Below are positions 18,476 to 26,562 of a DNA stretch of 64,000 nt, piece by piece; position 1 is the first letter of the stretch; each line of letters opens with the position of its first letter. Source of the DNA: SABY01 sp964612515. Its GTDB lineage: Bacteria > Bacteroidota > Bacteroidia > Bacteroidales > 4484-276. The stretch lies in the NCBI GenBank assembly GCA_964612515.1, contig CAZTCX010000002.1:8058-72057 (forward strand). Direction: 5' to 3'. The translations under genes and the position numbers were made by a program. The notes under the pieces were generated by a model. The model ran no database searches. It saw nothing but the letters and a program-made list of their open reading frames with translations, and was not told the DNA's origin.

Positions 18476-19237
18476 ATGAAAAAAATTAAAATAATGATGG
18501 TGCTAATGTTTCTGGCACTGGCAGGTTTCGGACAAATTGTGATTCCCGACGACACCATCAAAAACCAAACGGACGGGCAAGGGCTTAAGCAAGGCTATTG
18601 GGAAGAAATGGTTGGCAGCGCCAAAACCATTGGCACCTACGTGGATGGACAAAGGCACGGCACATGGCTTTTTTATCATCCTAACGATGTAATTCAAAGC
18701 ATTCAAACCTACAACATGGGCAACAAGGAAGGCCTGTTTGTGGAGATCGAAAAACGCGGCTATTACGTTTCGGAGAAGTTTTATAAAGCTGATGTGCTAC
18801 ACGGTCCTGCCCGCACCTTCGATCGTGGCTCGCGCCTCATACTCGAAGAAAACTATCGCAACGGATTGCAACAGGGGCAGCGCATTGCCTTTTATGATAA
18901 TGGTCAAACCCAGGAGGAGTCTCATTTTGAGGATGGACTCAAGGACGGACCGTCAATATGGTACAGCCGGGATGGGAAATTGATTGCCGAATACAACTAC
19001 AGACAGGGCGAATTTGAAGGCATTCAGAAAACTTACTATGACGATGGTGCGCCGATGACCGAAGAAACCTACAGCCACAACCTGCGCCAAGGGCCTTTCA
19101 GGGAATACTATCAGGATGGAACTTTGAAAACCGAAGGCGAATATGATAATAATCTGAAGAATGGTGTCTGGAAAGAATACAATGCTGACGGCTCGATTGC
19201 CAGTCAATTGAAATACCGCAAAGGAGAAAAGAAATAA
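18476..19237 (+). CDS. Exported MORN-variant repeat protein (YwqK-like)
   Basis: 253 residues with a signal peptide (about 1-20). From residue 35 it is built of about eight repeats of 22-24 residues with the pattern G-x-x-x-G-x-W/R-x-x-Y/F-x-x-G-x-x-x-x-E (for example GQRHGTWLFYHPNDV, GLKDGPSIWYSRDGK), the MORN_2 type. Databases often call this type YwqK antitoxin, but the signal peptide and lack of a toxin partner argue against that. It probably acts as a periplasmic binding scaffold. Its stop overlaps the next start (taatg), so translation is coupled to the thioesterase. Confidence 0.75.
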   Translation: MKKIKIMMVLMFLALAGFGQIVIPDDTIKNQTDGQGLKQGYWEEMVGSAKTIGTYVDGQRHGTWLFYHPNDVIQSIQTYNMGNKEGLFVEIEKRGYYVSEKFYKADVLHGPARTFDRGSRLILEENYRNGLQQGQRIAFYDNGQTQEESHFEDGLKDGPSIWYSRDGKLIAEYNYRQGEFEGIQKTYYDDGAPMTEETYSHNLRQGPFREYYQDGTLKTEGEYDNNLKNGVWKEYNADGSIASQLKYRKGEKK

Positions 19238-19722
19238 TGGCTTTAGAACGTAAGATTATCAATCCTTTTTCGGGTAAGCCCGGCTACAACTGCTTTGGCT
19301 GCTCTCCCGACAATAAGCTCGGCTTGCGTCTTTCGTTTGTGAACGAAGGCGAATATCTTGTAGCACAATGGCAACCCGAGCCGCAGTTTCAGGGCTACCA
19401 AAATCTGTTGCACGGCGGCATTCAAGCTACGCTGCTCGACGAAATAGCAAGTTGGTATGTGTATGCACGCATGCAAACTGCCGGCGTAACTTCGCATTTG
19501 GAGGTTCGTTACCGCAAGCCGGTTTATACGGATCAGGGGTCACTTAAACTGCGTGCCCGGCTCCTCGAAAAACGACACAACCTGGCCGATATAGAAACGG
19601 AACTGCTCAACAGCGAGGGAGTGCTTTGTGCCGGCGGCGTGATTCAATATTATACCTTCAATGAGCAAACTGCCCGCGAAAAATATTTCTATCCAGGCGC
19701 AGAGGCTTTCTATTCGGAGTGA
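19237..19722 (+). CDS. PaaI-type hotdog thioesterase
   Basis: 161 residues, start overlapping the upstream stop by one base. NPFSGKPGYNCFGCSPDN at the N-terminus followed by LLHGGIQATLLDEIASW is the active-site helix pattern of 4HBT/PaaI thioesterases (HGG near the start of the helix, catalytic acidic residue in LLDE). EVRYRKPVYTDQ gives the central strands. The family hydrolyses acyl-CoA thioesters as homotetramers or dimers; the substrate is unknown. The N-terminal CFGC pair is seen in a subgroup of these enzymes. Cytoplasmic. Confidence 0.85.
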   Translation: MALERKIINPFSGKPGYNCFGCSPDNKLGLRLSFVNEGEYLVAQWQPEPQFQGYQNLLHGGIQATLLDEIASWYVYARMQTAGVTSHLEVRYRKPVYTDQGSLKLRARLLEKRHNLADIETELLNSEGVLCAGGVIQYYTFNEQTAREKYFYPGAEAFYSE

Positions 19723-19827
19723 TTTTTAGGAGCTTCAATAACCTTGTGCTTTTGCGAAGGTTCGGTTTTTTATTTGAGCTAGCGACCTGAAGGCCGGGGT
19801 TAGTGATTCCAGATTTATTTCGTCAGA

Positions 19828-20955
19828 CTATAACTCCTTCGCCACTTTTTCCATTAGGTCGGGCCACACGATGTCGGTGGCTTTGGTGCCAAAACGGAGC
19901 ATGAGCAGATTGCGTTGTGGGTCGATATAAATGTATTGCCCCAGCAGACCTTTGGCAAAGATGGTACCGTCGTCTTTCACGCGCCAGTGGCGGGTGTAGC
20001 TGTAGCCTTGCCCGTCGCGCGAATCATTTACAATCTGCATCGTTTCCTTTACCCATTCTTCCGGAATAATTTGTTTGCCCTGCCAATTTCCGTCGTTGAG
20101 GTAGAGACGGCCAAAGCGCGTAAAGTCGCGCGCCGGCGCGTCGAGACAGCAAAAAGCCTTGATGGTTCCGTGGCGCTCGCTGTCGATGCTCCACCCGATA
20201 TCAGTGGACATGCCGAGTGGTTTCCATAGCTTTTCGCTTAGATATTCGTTGAGTGGAACGCCGGTAGCGCGCTCCAGCACCATGCCCAGCAGCAGCGTGT
20301 TTACGCTCTGGTAATTGTAAAATTCATTGGGTGGCTGCTCAATTTTTAATTTTAAAACATATTTCTGCAGGTTGGTGCCGTAGTAATATTTGGCCATGTC
20401 GGCAAAAGGACTCAAATAGCCTTCGTTGAAACGTATTCCCGAACGCATGTTCAGCAAGTTGTCGATGGTGATCTGTTGGAAAGCTGTGTCGTTTTCGAGC
20501 AGCTCCGGAATAAAATCTGTCACTGGTTGATACACCGATTGAATCGCTCCTTCACCGATGGCAATGCCGATGAGGGCCGAAACAAAAGATTTGCTTACCG
20601 AAAATGATGGCATGATGGAAGCTGAGTCAGTGCCTTTGAAATAATGTTCGTAGAGCAGTGTGTCGTTGCGGATAATGAGAAAAGCCAGCGTGTGGTTTTG
20701 ATCGAGGAACGTGGTAAAATCGTTGGAGCTATTCTCCTGTTGCCACAATGGAGGGAGCTGCGGATCAATAGGTTTGCTGGCTTTGTAAAATTCAAAATTG
20801 ACACTGTCGGTAGCAACGGGTGCTGCTGCAAATTTTTTATAATCATCAGCATCGGCAAAGTTCCAGTAGAAGAACCGCCCAATGTGACAAGCGTTGAATA
20901 GTATTGCCACAAGGAGCATCAGGATCAGCAGGAAACTCTTTTTTGCCATTGTCAT
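19828..20955 (-). CDS. Lipoprotein serine hydrolase, class C beta-lactamase fold
   Basis: 375 residues. The N-terminus is a lipoprotein signal with LFNAC (Cys23). The S-x-x-K motif is S119-V-S-K122 in PSFSVSKSF. The second motif is YNYQSVNTLLLG with Tyr in place of the usual YSN, and the C-terminal GLLGQYIYIDPQ takes the place of the HTG/KTG strand, as in the subgroup called serine hydrolases rather than penicillinases. The family cleaves esters, amides or peptides, and no substrate is predictable. The protein should be anchored to a periplasmic membrane face. Two ATGs (20955 and 20949) are possible starts. Confidence 0.85.
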   Translation of the reverse strand: MTMAKKSFLLILMLLVAILFNACHIGRFFYWNFADADDYKKFAAAPVATDSVNFEFYKASKPIDPQLPPLWQQENSSNDFTTFLDQNHTLAFLIIRNDTLLYEHYFKGTDSASIMPSFSVSKSFVSALIGIAIGEGAIQSVYQPVTDFIPELLENDTAFQQITIDNLLNMRSGIRFNEGYLSPFADMAKYYYGTNLQKYVLKLKIEQPPNEFYNYQSVNTLLLGMVLERATGVPLNEYLSEKLWKPLGMSTDIGWSIDSERHGTIKAFCCLDAPARDFTRFGRLYLNDGNWQGKQIIPEEWVKETMQIVNDSRDGQGYSYTRHWRVKDDGTIFAKGLLGQYIYIDPQRNLLMLRFGTKATDIVWPDLMEKVAKEL

Positions 20956-20975
20956 TACGAATTATTTATGGATTT

Positions 20976-20983
20976 CAAAATTA
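20976..20983 (-). promoter_or_regulatory. Predicted -7 element for the lipoprotein serine hydrolase
   Basis: TAATTTTGA on the minus strand, 20 bases before the ATG at 20955, matches TAnnTTTG. Confidence 0.4.
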
Positions 20984-21075
20984 AAAATATTAGTCAGCCT
21001 ATGGCGGAGTTATTTATTTTTAATAAAAATAACATCATTATCTGCTTAAAAAATTTCGCGCTAAGCAGGATTGTC

Positions 21076-21083
21076 TATTTTTG
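21076..21083 (+). promoter_or_regulatory. Predicted -7 element for the DHOD-like gene
   Basis: TATTTTTG at 21076-21083, 65 bases before the ATG, matches TAnnTTTG. Confidence 0.4.
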
Positions 21084-21148
21084 TTTGTCGGATGTTTTAA
21101 TGGTATTAAAACAAAAAGAAGTTTTGTAATCAATAAAAAATAAGCACT

Positions 21149-22141
21149 ATGGCTGATCTTAGCACAAATTACATGGGTTTCAAATTGCGCAATCCTGTGA
21201 TAGCCGCCAGCAGCGGACTCAATAAATCGGTAGATAATCTGATAAAACTCGAAGAACATGGCGCCGCCGCCGTGGTTTTAAAATCGCTCTTTGAGGAGCA
21301 GATACTGCACCAGGCGACCAAGACCATGAGGCACAGCGAGAATCATGAAGTTTACGCTTATCCCGAAGCGGAAGACTACATTGGCCACTACACCCGCGAG
21401 CGTGATCTGGGCGAATATCTGAAACTGATCAGCGATGGCAAAAAAGCAGTTTCTATTCCCATCATCGCCAGCGTCAACTGTATTTCGCCTTCGGAGTGGG
21501 TATCCTTTGCGCGAAGGATTGAAGATGCCGGCGCCGACGCACTGGAGCTGAATATTTTTATTTTGCCTTCCGACACCAAGCACGATTCGTTGCAAAACGA
21601 ACAGGTTTATTTCGATATCGTCAGCGAGGTGATGCGGCTGGTAACGATTCCGGTGGCTGTTAAAATCAGTTATTATTTTTCGAGCCTTGCCAAGACGGCG
21701 CTCAAGCTATCGTGGACGGGTATTGCAGGGATGGTCTTGTTCAACAGGTTCTTTGCTCCCGACATCAACATCAATACCTTCGACGTCACCTCCTCGCATG
21801 TCTTCAGCACACCCGACGAAATGGCAATTTCTTTGCGTTGGGTGGCTATGCTCTCCGATCGGCTGCATTGCGATATTGCCGCCACCACGGGCATCCATGA
21901 TGGCGAAGCAATGATAAAACAACTTTTAGCCGGAGCCAAAGCTGTGCAGGTAGCCTCTACGCTTTACAAAAACGGATTTGGACGCATTGGCGAAATGACG
22001 CAGTTTATGGACGACTGGATGACAAAGCACAAGTTCAACACTACTGCCGACTTTATTGGTCGTCTTAGCCTCAAATCTGCCGAAGATGCCGCCGCCTATG
22101 AGCGCGTTCAGTTTATGAAACACTTTGCTGGAATAGAATAG
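21149..22141 (+). CDS. Dihydroorotate dehydrogenase-like flavoprotein
   Basis: 330 residues with the TIM-barrel FMN fold of the DHOD family: NPVIAASSGLNKS at the N-terminus, IPIIASVNCISPSEW, then the FMN phosphate region (AGAKAVQVASTLYKNG). In true class 1 enzymes the strand-4 loop carries the catalytic Cys in an N-x-S-C-P-N motif. Here the equivalent reads N135-I-F-I-L-P140 with no Cys, so it may not oxidise dihydroorotate. Bacteroidota and some other phyla carry this paralogue next to genuine PyrD enzymes, and its reaction is not established. It is monocistronic with a strong terminator. Confidence 0.8.
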   Translation: MADLSTNYMGFKLRNPVIAASSGLNKSVDNLIKLEEHGAAAVVLKSLFEEQILHQATKTMRHSENHEVYAYPEAEDYIGHYTRERDLGEYLKLISDGKKAVSIPIIASVNCISPSEWVSFARRIEDAGADALELNIFILPSDTKHDSLQNEQVYFDIVSEVMRLVTIPVAVKISYYFSSLAKTALKLSWTGIAGMVLFNRFFAPDININTFDVTSSHVFSTPDEMAISLRWVAMLSDRLHCDIAATTGIHDGEAMIKQLLAGAKAVQVASTLYKNGFGRIGEMTQFMDDWMTKHKFNTTADFIGRLSLKSAEDAAAYERVQFMKHFAGIE

Positions 22142-22170
22142 AATAAGTTTTTTTCAAAAGTACTACGCAC

Positions 22171-22200
22171 AAACCGTCTGACTTATTAGGCGGTTTTTTT
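22171..22200 (+). terminator. Terminator after the DHOD-like gene
   Basis: Stem aaaccgtc (22171-22178) pairs with ggcggttt (22189-22196), including one G-T pair, and runs into a T-tract ending at 22200. It begins 29 bases after the stop. Confidence 0.85.
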
Positions 22201-22273
22201 GTTTTGGGAATGGTGGGATAAGAAAGCGGTTTTTGATTTCCCCGCATCGTAAGCCTGATGCCACAATAAGCAA

Positions 22274-22882
22274 TTAAACCAATATAGGCCGCCGTTTGGG
22301 TGATTTGAAAAAGTCGCGGAACTCTGGTGGGCCGGTCAGGTATTTGCCAGTAAAGTCGTCAATTTCATCAATTGTTTTGTTGCTCAGCAAATCCGATACA
22401 TCATCCATTGAGCCGGCACCCATCATAAAGGGACGCATGTCGGTGTTGAGATAGCCGCCATTGAAGTGGCCGGCAATCTGATATTCGTCGAGTTCGACTA
22501 CCGATTTTCCGGTGACGGAACAATGTGATAGCAATTCAAGCACGTCGCGTTCCGATTCAGGGCGCTCTTCTGCCGGGGCGTTCAGCATGTCGGCAACCTG
22601 CTCATTAAAGAAACGTTGCAGGTTGGCACGCGATTCCTCAGAGTAGCTTTGCGTAAGCTTCAGCGCACAGTCGAAGCAGATGGCAAACTCGTATTGCGAT
22701 TCAATTTTGCCACTGACGATGTTTTTTCGGAACACCTTTTCGATCATGTAATCGGCGCTGGTTTCGATGAGTTGCTTTTCGCAAACCTGGCATTTGGCAA
22801 ACGGCATGTGCGTGAGGCTGTCGTAGAATAGGCGGGGTATCTCGATGCCACGATGGCTCCTGAAATCAAAATAATTATCCAT
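22274..22882 (-). CDS. Uncharacterised protein with two Cys pairs
   Basis: 202 residues, acidic, no signal peptide or membrane segment. Two Cys pairs, CQVC (about 32-35) and CFDC (about 71-74), are spaced like a treble-clef or zinc-ribbon site, separated by a helix-strand region (KVFRKNIVSGKIESQYEFAI). The middle has a conserved-looking CSVTGKSVVELDEYQIAGHF, and the C-terminus is acidic then basic (FFKSPKRRPILV). I do not recognise the family. It is divergent from ispH across a repeat island, and a promoter-like box precedes it. Confidence 0.65.
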   Translation of the reverse strand: MDNYFDFRSHRGIEIPRLFYDSLTHMPFAKCQVCEKQLIETSADYMIEKVFRKNIVSGKIESQYEFAICFDCALKLTQSYSEESRANLQRFFNEQVADMLNAPAEERPESERDVLELLSHCSVTGKSVVELDEYQIAGHFNGGYLNTDMRPFMMGAGSMDDVSDLLSNKTIDEIDDFTGKYLTGPPEFRDFFKSPKRRPILV

Positions 22883-22904
22883 AAAAGTGTCTGTTTTTTT
22901 TGGT

Positions 22905-22912
22905 CAAAAGTA
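22905..22912 (-). promoter_or_regulatory. Predicted -7 element for the Cys-pair protein
   Basis: TACTTTTGA on the minus strand, 22 bases before the ATG at 22882, matches TAnnTTTG. Confidence 0.45.
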
Positions 22913-22952
22913 GTAAACAATCCATTAAACCATAAGTTTGGTTAAGAATAGG

Positions 22953-23275
22953 GAAGAGAAGAATCCGCGAATTTCCGCTAAATATTTATTCGTGTTAATT
23001 AGCGGGTTGTATTCCCACGAATTAACGTGAATTAAGCTAATTAACGGGAAAGGAATCAGATGAAAATTTATTGCTAACGTATGAGATGTGCGGTTTTGGG
23101 GTGTGCCTAAGCTATGTTTATTTTTGCAGGCTCTGCCTGCATTTTCTGATAATTGGACAGGCAGAGCCTGTAATAATAGAGCGAACGAGGCACAGCCTCT
23201 TCCAAACACTGAGAAGAGAAGAATCCGCGAATTTCCGCTAAATATTTATTCGTGTTAATTACCGGATTGTATTCC
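22953..23275. repeat. Repeat island: 63-bp direct repeats flanking a hairpin element
   Basis: Bases 22953-23015 and 23213-23275 are 63-base direct repeats beginning gaagagaagaatccgcgaat and differing at two positions (agcggg versus accgga). Between them, 23120-23213 is the second copy of the multi-hairpin element found at 9838-9937. It contains a perfect 13-base inverted repeat, caggctctgcctg (23127-23139) and caggcagagcctg (23158-23170), then gaggcacagcctc. A degenerate relative of the 63-mer lies at 18355-18420 after the DUF5916 gene. No coding capacity is seen from 22883 to 23337. Confidence 0.8.
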
Positions 23276-23337
23276 TGTTTCGATGGGTCATCAAAATTGG
23301 TTTATTTTGCAAAAGCAACAAAAAATAGTGATCGTTG

Positions 23338-24270
23338 ATGGAAATAGAAATCGATAAGGATGCCGGATTTTGCAGCGGTGTGTCGCGCGCAATACGGCTG
23401 GCAGAGCAGGAGCTGAGCCAGCACGGGCAACTCTATTCGCTTGGCGCCCTCATCCATAACGAGGCCGAATCGAATCGGTTGGAGCAGTTGGGTTTGCGTG
23501 TGATCGACCATCAACAGTTTGCTGTTTTGCAGGATGCCACCGTGCTTATCCGAGCGCATGGTGAGCCGCCCGCTACATACGAAACAGCCCGTAAAAACAA
23601 CCTGCGGCTCATCGACNNNNNNNNNNNNNNNNNNNNNNNNNNNNNNNNNNNNNNNNNNNNNNNNNNNNNNGTTTTGCGCCTGCAGCAAAAGGTGAAGAAG
23701 GCGCACCTGCAGCCGGAGGTGCAGGTGGTAATTTTTGGACGCAAAAATCACCCGGAGGTGATTGGCCTCAACGGGCAGACCGGCAACCGTGCTATTATTG
23801 TCGAAGCGGAAGACGATTTGAAGCAGATAGATTTTGCGCGGCCTATTTATCTTTTTGCGCAAACCACCCAAAACAGAAACCTTTACCAGCAACTCACCGA
23901 AAGCATCGCTAAGGCCGGAAGTGAAATTATAGACGCCGACATGCTGCATTTTACCACTACTGACAGCATCTGCCGCCAGGTGAGCAGCCGCGACAGCCGG
24001 ATGGCGCAGTTTGCCAAAGAGCACGATGTGATTATCTTCGTCAGTGGCGCAAGCTCTTCCAACGGGAAATATCTCTGCGGAGTTTGCCGTGAAAACAATG
24101 CAAAGACTTTTCAGGTCGCAGCCATCGATGAAATAAAAAATGAATGGTTTACTGGTGCGAAAAAAGTTGGCATCACCGGCGCCACCTCCACACCGCTTTG
24201 GCTCTTGAGCCAGGCTGCAGCGCATATTAAAACAATAATTAAAAATCGGCAAAACGACGATGTTTCTTAA
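23338..24270 (+). CDS. ispH: 4-hydroxy-3-methylbut-2-enyl diphosphate reductase, interrupted by an assembly gap
   Basis: The last enzyme of the MEP isoprenoid pathway, a [4Fe-4S] reductase making IPP and DMAPP. Visible marks: Cys12 in DAGFCSGV, ALIHNE, the IRAHGEPP motif with the catalytic-site His, DADMLHFTTTDSICRQVSSR with the third cluster Cys, and GATSTP with the substrate-binding Ser/Thr. The second cluster Cys belongs to an ATCP motif directly after RLID93, exactly where the N run (23617-23670) begins. The family would need only about 4-5 residues between D93 and VLRLQQKV, not the 18 codons of N. The ATG at 23338 is preferred to an adjacent TTG. It overlaps recF by 11 bases. Confidence 0.92.
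   Translation: MEIEIDKDAGFCSGVSRAIRLAEQELSQHGQLYSLGALIHNEAESNRLEQLGLRVIDHQQFAVLQDATVLIRAHGEPPATYETARKNNLRLIDXXXXXXXXXXXXXXXXXXVLRLQQKVKKAHLQPEVQVVIFGRKNHPEVIGLNGQTGNRAIIVEAEDDLKQIDFARPIYLFAQTTQNRNLYQQLTESIAKAGSEIIDADMLHFTTTDSICRQVSSRDSRMAQFAKEHDVIIFVSGASSSNGKYLCGVCRENNAKTFQVAAIDEIKNEWFTGAKKVGITGATSTPLWLLSQAAAHIKTIIKNRQNDDVS
23617..23670. other. Assembly gap (54 N) inside ispH
   Basis: A run of 54 unknown bases. It keeps the frame, but its length is probably a placeholder: the family spacing suggests roughly 12-15 missing bases encoding the ATCP motif. Confidence 0.9.
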
Positions 24271-25396
24271 AAATCTACAGCTACATAATTTTAAAAATAT
24301 CGCTGAAGCGGATATGGATTTCTCGGCGCGCGTCAATTGTTTTATTGGCGACAACGCCGCCGGCAAGACCAACCTGCTCGATGCTATTTATTACCTTTCC
24401 TTTTGCAAAAGTTATTTCAACGCAATCGACTCGCAAAACATCCGGCACGAAGAGCCTTATTTTTCCATCACCGGAAGGTACGATCTCAACAGCCGCGCCA
24501 CCGAAATGATCCAATGCGTTCAGAAAAGAAATCAGAAAAAGAGTTTTAAACTTAATAAAAAAGAATACGACCGGCTTTCCGATCACATCGGCTTGTACCC
24601 GTTGGTGATGATTTCGCCTTACGACCGCGACCTGATCAACGAGGGTAGCGATGTGCGGCGCCGGTTTATTGATAGCATTATCTCCCAATTCGACAAAACT
24701 TACCTCGACGATCTCATTAGTTATAATAAAGTGCTGGCACAGCGCAATGCCCTTTTGAAGGATTTTGCCGAAAGTCGCACTTACCATGCGGATTCGTTGC
24801 AGATTTGGGACGACCAACTTGCACAGCTCGGCATGAAAATTTATCCGGTGCGGCAGCAGTTTCTGGAAGCTTACATCCCTGTGTTTGAAAAATATTTCCA
24901 ATTAATTTCGGGTGGCATCGAAAGCGTAGAAATACATTACGAAACGCAACTTGAGAAGGATAACATGGCCGCGTTGCTTGAAGGGTCTCTGCAGCGAGAC
25001 CGCGCCTCACGTTTTACCAACGTGGGCATTCACAAAGACGACTTGATTTTGAATATTCAGGGACATCCTGTAAAGAAGTTTGGATCACAAGGTCAGCAGA
25101 AGTCGTTCATCGTAGCGCTGCGTCTGGCGCAATATGAATACATCCGCGAACTCAAAGGCTACAAACCCATCATGCTTCTCGATGATATTTTTGATAAACT
25201 CGACGACAAGCGCGTGGAGCAACTCATTCAGCTCACTAGCGAAAACAACTTTGGTCAGGTTTTCATCACCGACACGCAACGTGAGCGCATCGAGCATCTG
25301 CTCGAAAAGGTAAATGCCGATCATCGGATTTATTATATCCGTCAGGGAGTCCCCGAGGAAGTTAAAAACCACACCAAACCCACCGACCATGTATAA
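24260..25396 (+). CDS. recF: DNA replication and repair protein RecF
   Basis: 378 residues with the SMC-like ATPase layout of RecF: N-terminal LKNLQLHNFKNI, Walker A GDNAAGKTNLLDAIYYLS (about 30-47), a helical arm with NEGSDVRRRFIDSIISQ, the signature FGSQGQQKSFIVALRLAQ, and Walker B PIMLLDDIFDKLD. RecF loads RecA at gaps through RecOR. It overlaps the end of ispH by 11 bases and the dciA start by 8, so the three genes are probably one transcript. Confidence 0.95.
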   Translation: MFLKNLQLHNFKNIAEADMDFSARVNCFIGDNAAGKTNLLDAIYYLSFCKSYFNAIDSQNIRHEEPYFSITGRYDLNSRATEMIQCVQKRNQKKSFKLNKKEYDRLSDHIGLYPLVMISPYDRDLINEGSDVRRRFIDSIISQFDKTYLDDLISYNKVLAQRNALLKDFAESRTYHADSLQIWDDQLAQLGMKIYPVRQQFLEAYIPVFEKYFQLISGGIESVEIHYETQLEKDNMAALLEGSLQRDRASRFTNVGIHKDDLILNIQGHPVKKFGSQGQQKSFIVALRLAQYEYIRELKGYKPIMLLDDIFDKLDDKRVEQLIQLTSENNFGQVFITDTQRERIEHLLEKVNADHRIYYIRQGVPEEVKNHTKPTDHV

Positions 25397-25682
25397 AGAT
25401 CCCAACGTAGTAAGCCTGGGTGATGCCATTCGCTTGATATTAAATAAATATCGTCTCGATCAAAAGTTTAACGAGGCAGGGCTAATCAACTCGTGGGAGC
25501 AGGTAGTGGGTGTCATGATAGCGCGGCACACGGTGCAACTGAGCGTTTTCAGGCGCACACTTTTCGTAGAAGTCGATTCAGCCTCTCTGCGCAACGAGCT
25601 TACCTACGCACGCGAAAAGATCAAAAAAGCTCTCAACAAAGTGGCCGGCGCAGATATTATCGATGAGGTGGTGTTTAAGTGA
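25389..25682 (+). CDS. dciA: DciA-like DUF721 protein
   Basis: 97 residues from the ATG at 25389, overlapping the recF stop by 8 bases; a longer frame from 25314 lies inside recF and is not needed. The sequence fits the DUF721 domain: a helix VSLGDAIRLILNKYRLDQKF, then INSWEQVVGVMIARHT and the strand-helix LFVEVDSASLRNELTYAREKI. DciA proteins load the replicative helicase DnaB in bacteria without DnaC/DnaI. The gene link to recF, common across bacteria, supports the call. This protein is short, essentially the KH-like domain only. Confidence 0.8.
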   Translation: MYKDPNVVSLGDAIRLILNKYRLDQKFNEAGLINSWEQVVGVMIARHTVQLSVFRRTLFVEVDSASLRNELTYAREKIKKALNKVAGADIIDEVVFK

Positions 25683-26196
25683 GAATATCCTTTTCGGAAA
25701 AGAACAACAATCTGGTATGTCAACATTATTTTTAGTAATATGCTTCGAGATGTATTAACGGAGGGTTCGGATATTGTTTTTATCGAAATCGAACCCCACT
25801 TTTTGGAATACTTGCACAAACGGAAGTAATCGTTGAAGCACCTCAGGTTTGCGTAAAAGTCATGGACATTATAGCCGGGCTGCCAAAGCTGGAATTTGAA
25901 ACTTAAAAATCAATGATAATATTGAAGATAGATTAACAGCAGATTTTGATGTTGCTTTTGCGGAACAGCAAAACGAGCAGCATCAGTAAGGTTACGTTAG
26001 TCCGGAGAGTAGATTTTATAGTATATTGCACCGCATTGGATTTACACCTACCAAACTTAGACCTGATAATTGAATTAATGATATTGTGCTGCCTTCAACT
26101 TCGAAAAGGCTAAAAGTTTTGGGACGAAAAATACTGATCAACTTAAAGAACTTCTTACAATTTAGTTTACATTTTATAAAATTTATTTTAACAAAC
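25683..26196 (+). pseudogene. Decayed region: duplicated gene end and probable Mug-type glycosylase fragment
   Basis: No intact gene. Bases about 25775-25905 repeat the 3' end of the next gene (26490-26615): both read RTPLFGILAQTEVIVE, then MDIIAGLPKLEFE here against ADIVAGQPELHYKS there after a frame change. Further on, around 25998-26090, the plus strand reads SRFYSILHRIGFTPTKLRPDN, a stop, then INDIVLPST. That resembles the NRFW...AGFT...LKP...LVDRPT stretch of mismatch-specific uracil/thymine DNA glycosylases (Mug). The part is broken by a stop and lacks the catalytic N-terminal motif, so it would be a remnant. The Mug reading is inference from memory of the family. Confidence 0.4.
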
Positions 26197-26562
26197 ATGA
26201 GCAATTTCACTGTAAATGAGAAATTTATAACGAAGCCATCTTCAGCCATTATTGAAGTAATAAGGGAAAAGCTTGAAGAACTTAAATATTTTGTTGGCAT
26301 TGGTGCAGGAAAAAAATACGAAATAAGAAGAGTTACCTCACAAGGAATAGTTTACGTAGGAAGTCAACGGATCAGTGGTCAGCCTGAATCTTTTTCCTTA
26401 AAAGAAATAGAAATGGCCATTGAAGTTATGAAAAAGCTTCCAGTTTTCAATACAGATAATGTGTTGTTAAAAGAAAAAATACCCAGCAGTCTTTATCTAA
26501 AAAGAACCCCGCTTTTTGGAATACTCGCACAAACGGAAGTAATCGTTGAAGTGACGGCTTAG
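26197..26562 (+). CDS. Small protein of unknown family
   Basis: 121 residues from the ATG at 26197; upstream in-frame codons belong to the decayed region. A mixed charged sequence without signal peptide or membrane helix: helix-like SSAIIEVIREKLEELKYF, strand GKKYEIRRVTSQGIVYVGS, helix FSLKEIEMAIEVMKKLPVF, then RTPLFGILAQTEVIVEVTA. The base composition is more AT-rich than its neighbours. The reading past its stop (ADIVAGQPELHYKS) matches the end of the duplicated copy upstream, so this gene may itself be a frameshifted, truncated form. I do not recognise it. Confidence 0.45.
   Translation: MSNFTVNEKFITKPSSAIIEVIREKLEELKYFVGIGAGKKYEIRRVTSQGIVYVGSQRISGQPESFSLKEIEMAIEVMKKLPVFNTDNVLLKEKIPSSLYLKRTPLFGILAQTEVIVEVTA

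Noticed and set aside
18476..19237. YwqK-type antitoxin
   Set aside because: The repeats are MORN-variant, but the protein has a signal peptide and is translationally coupled to a thioesterase, not a toxin.
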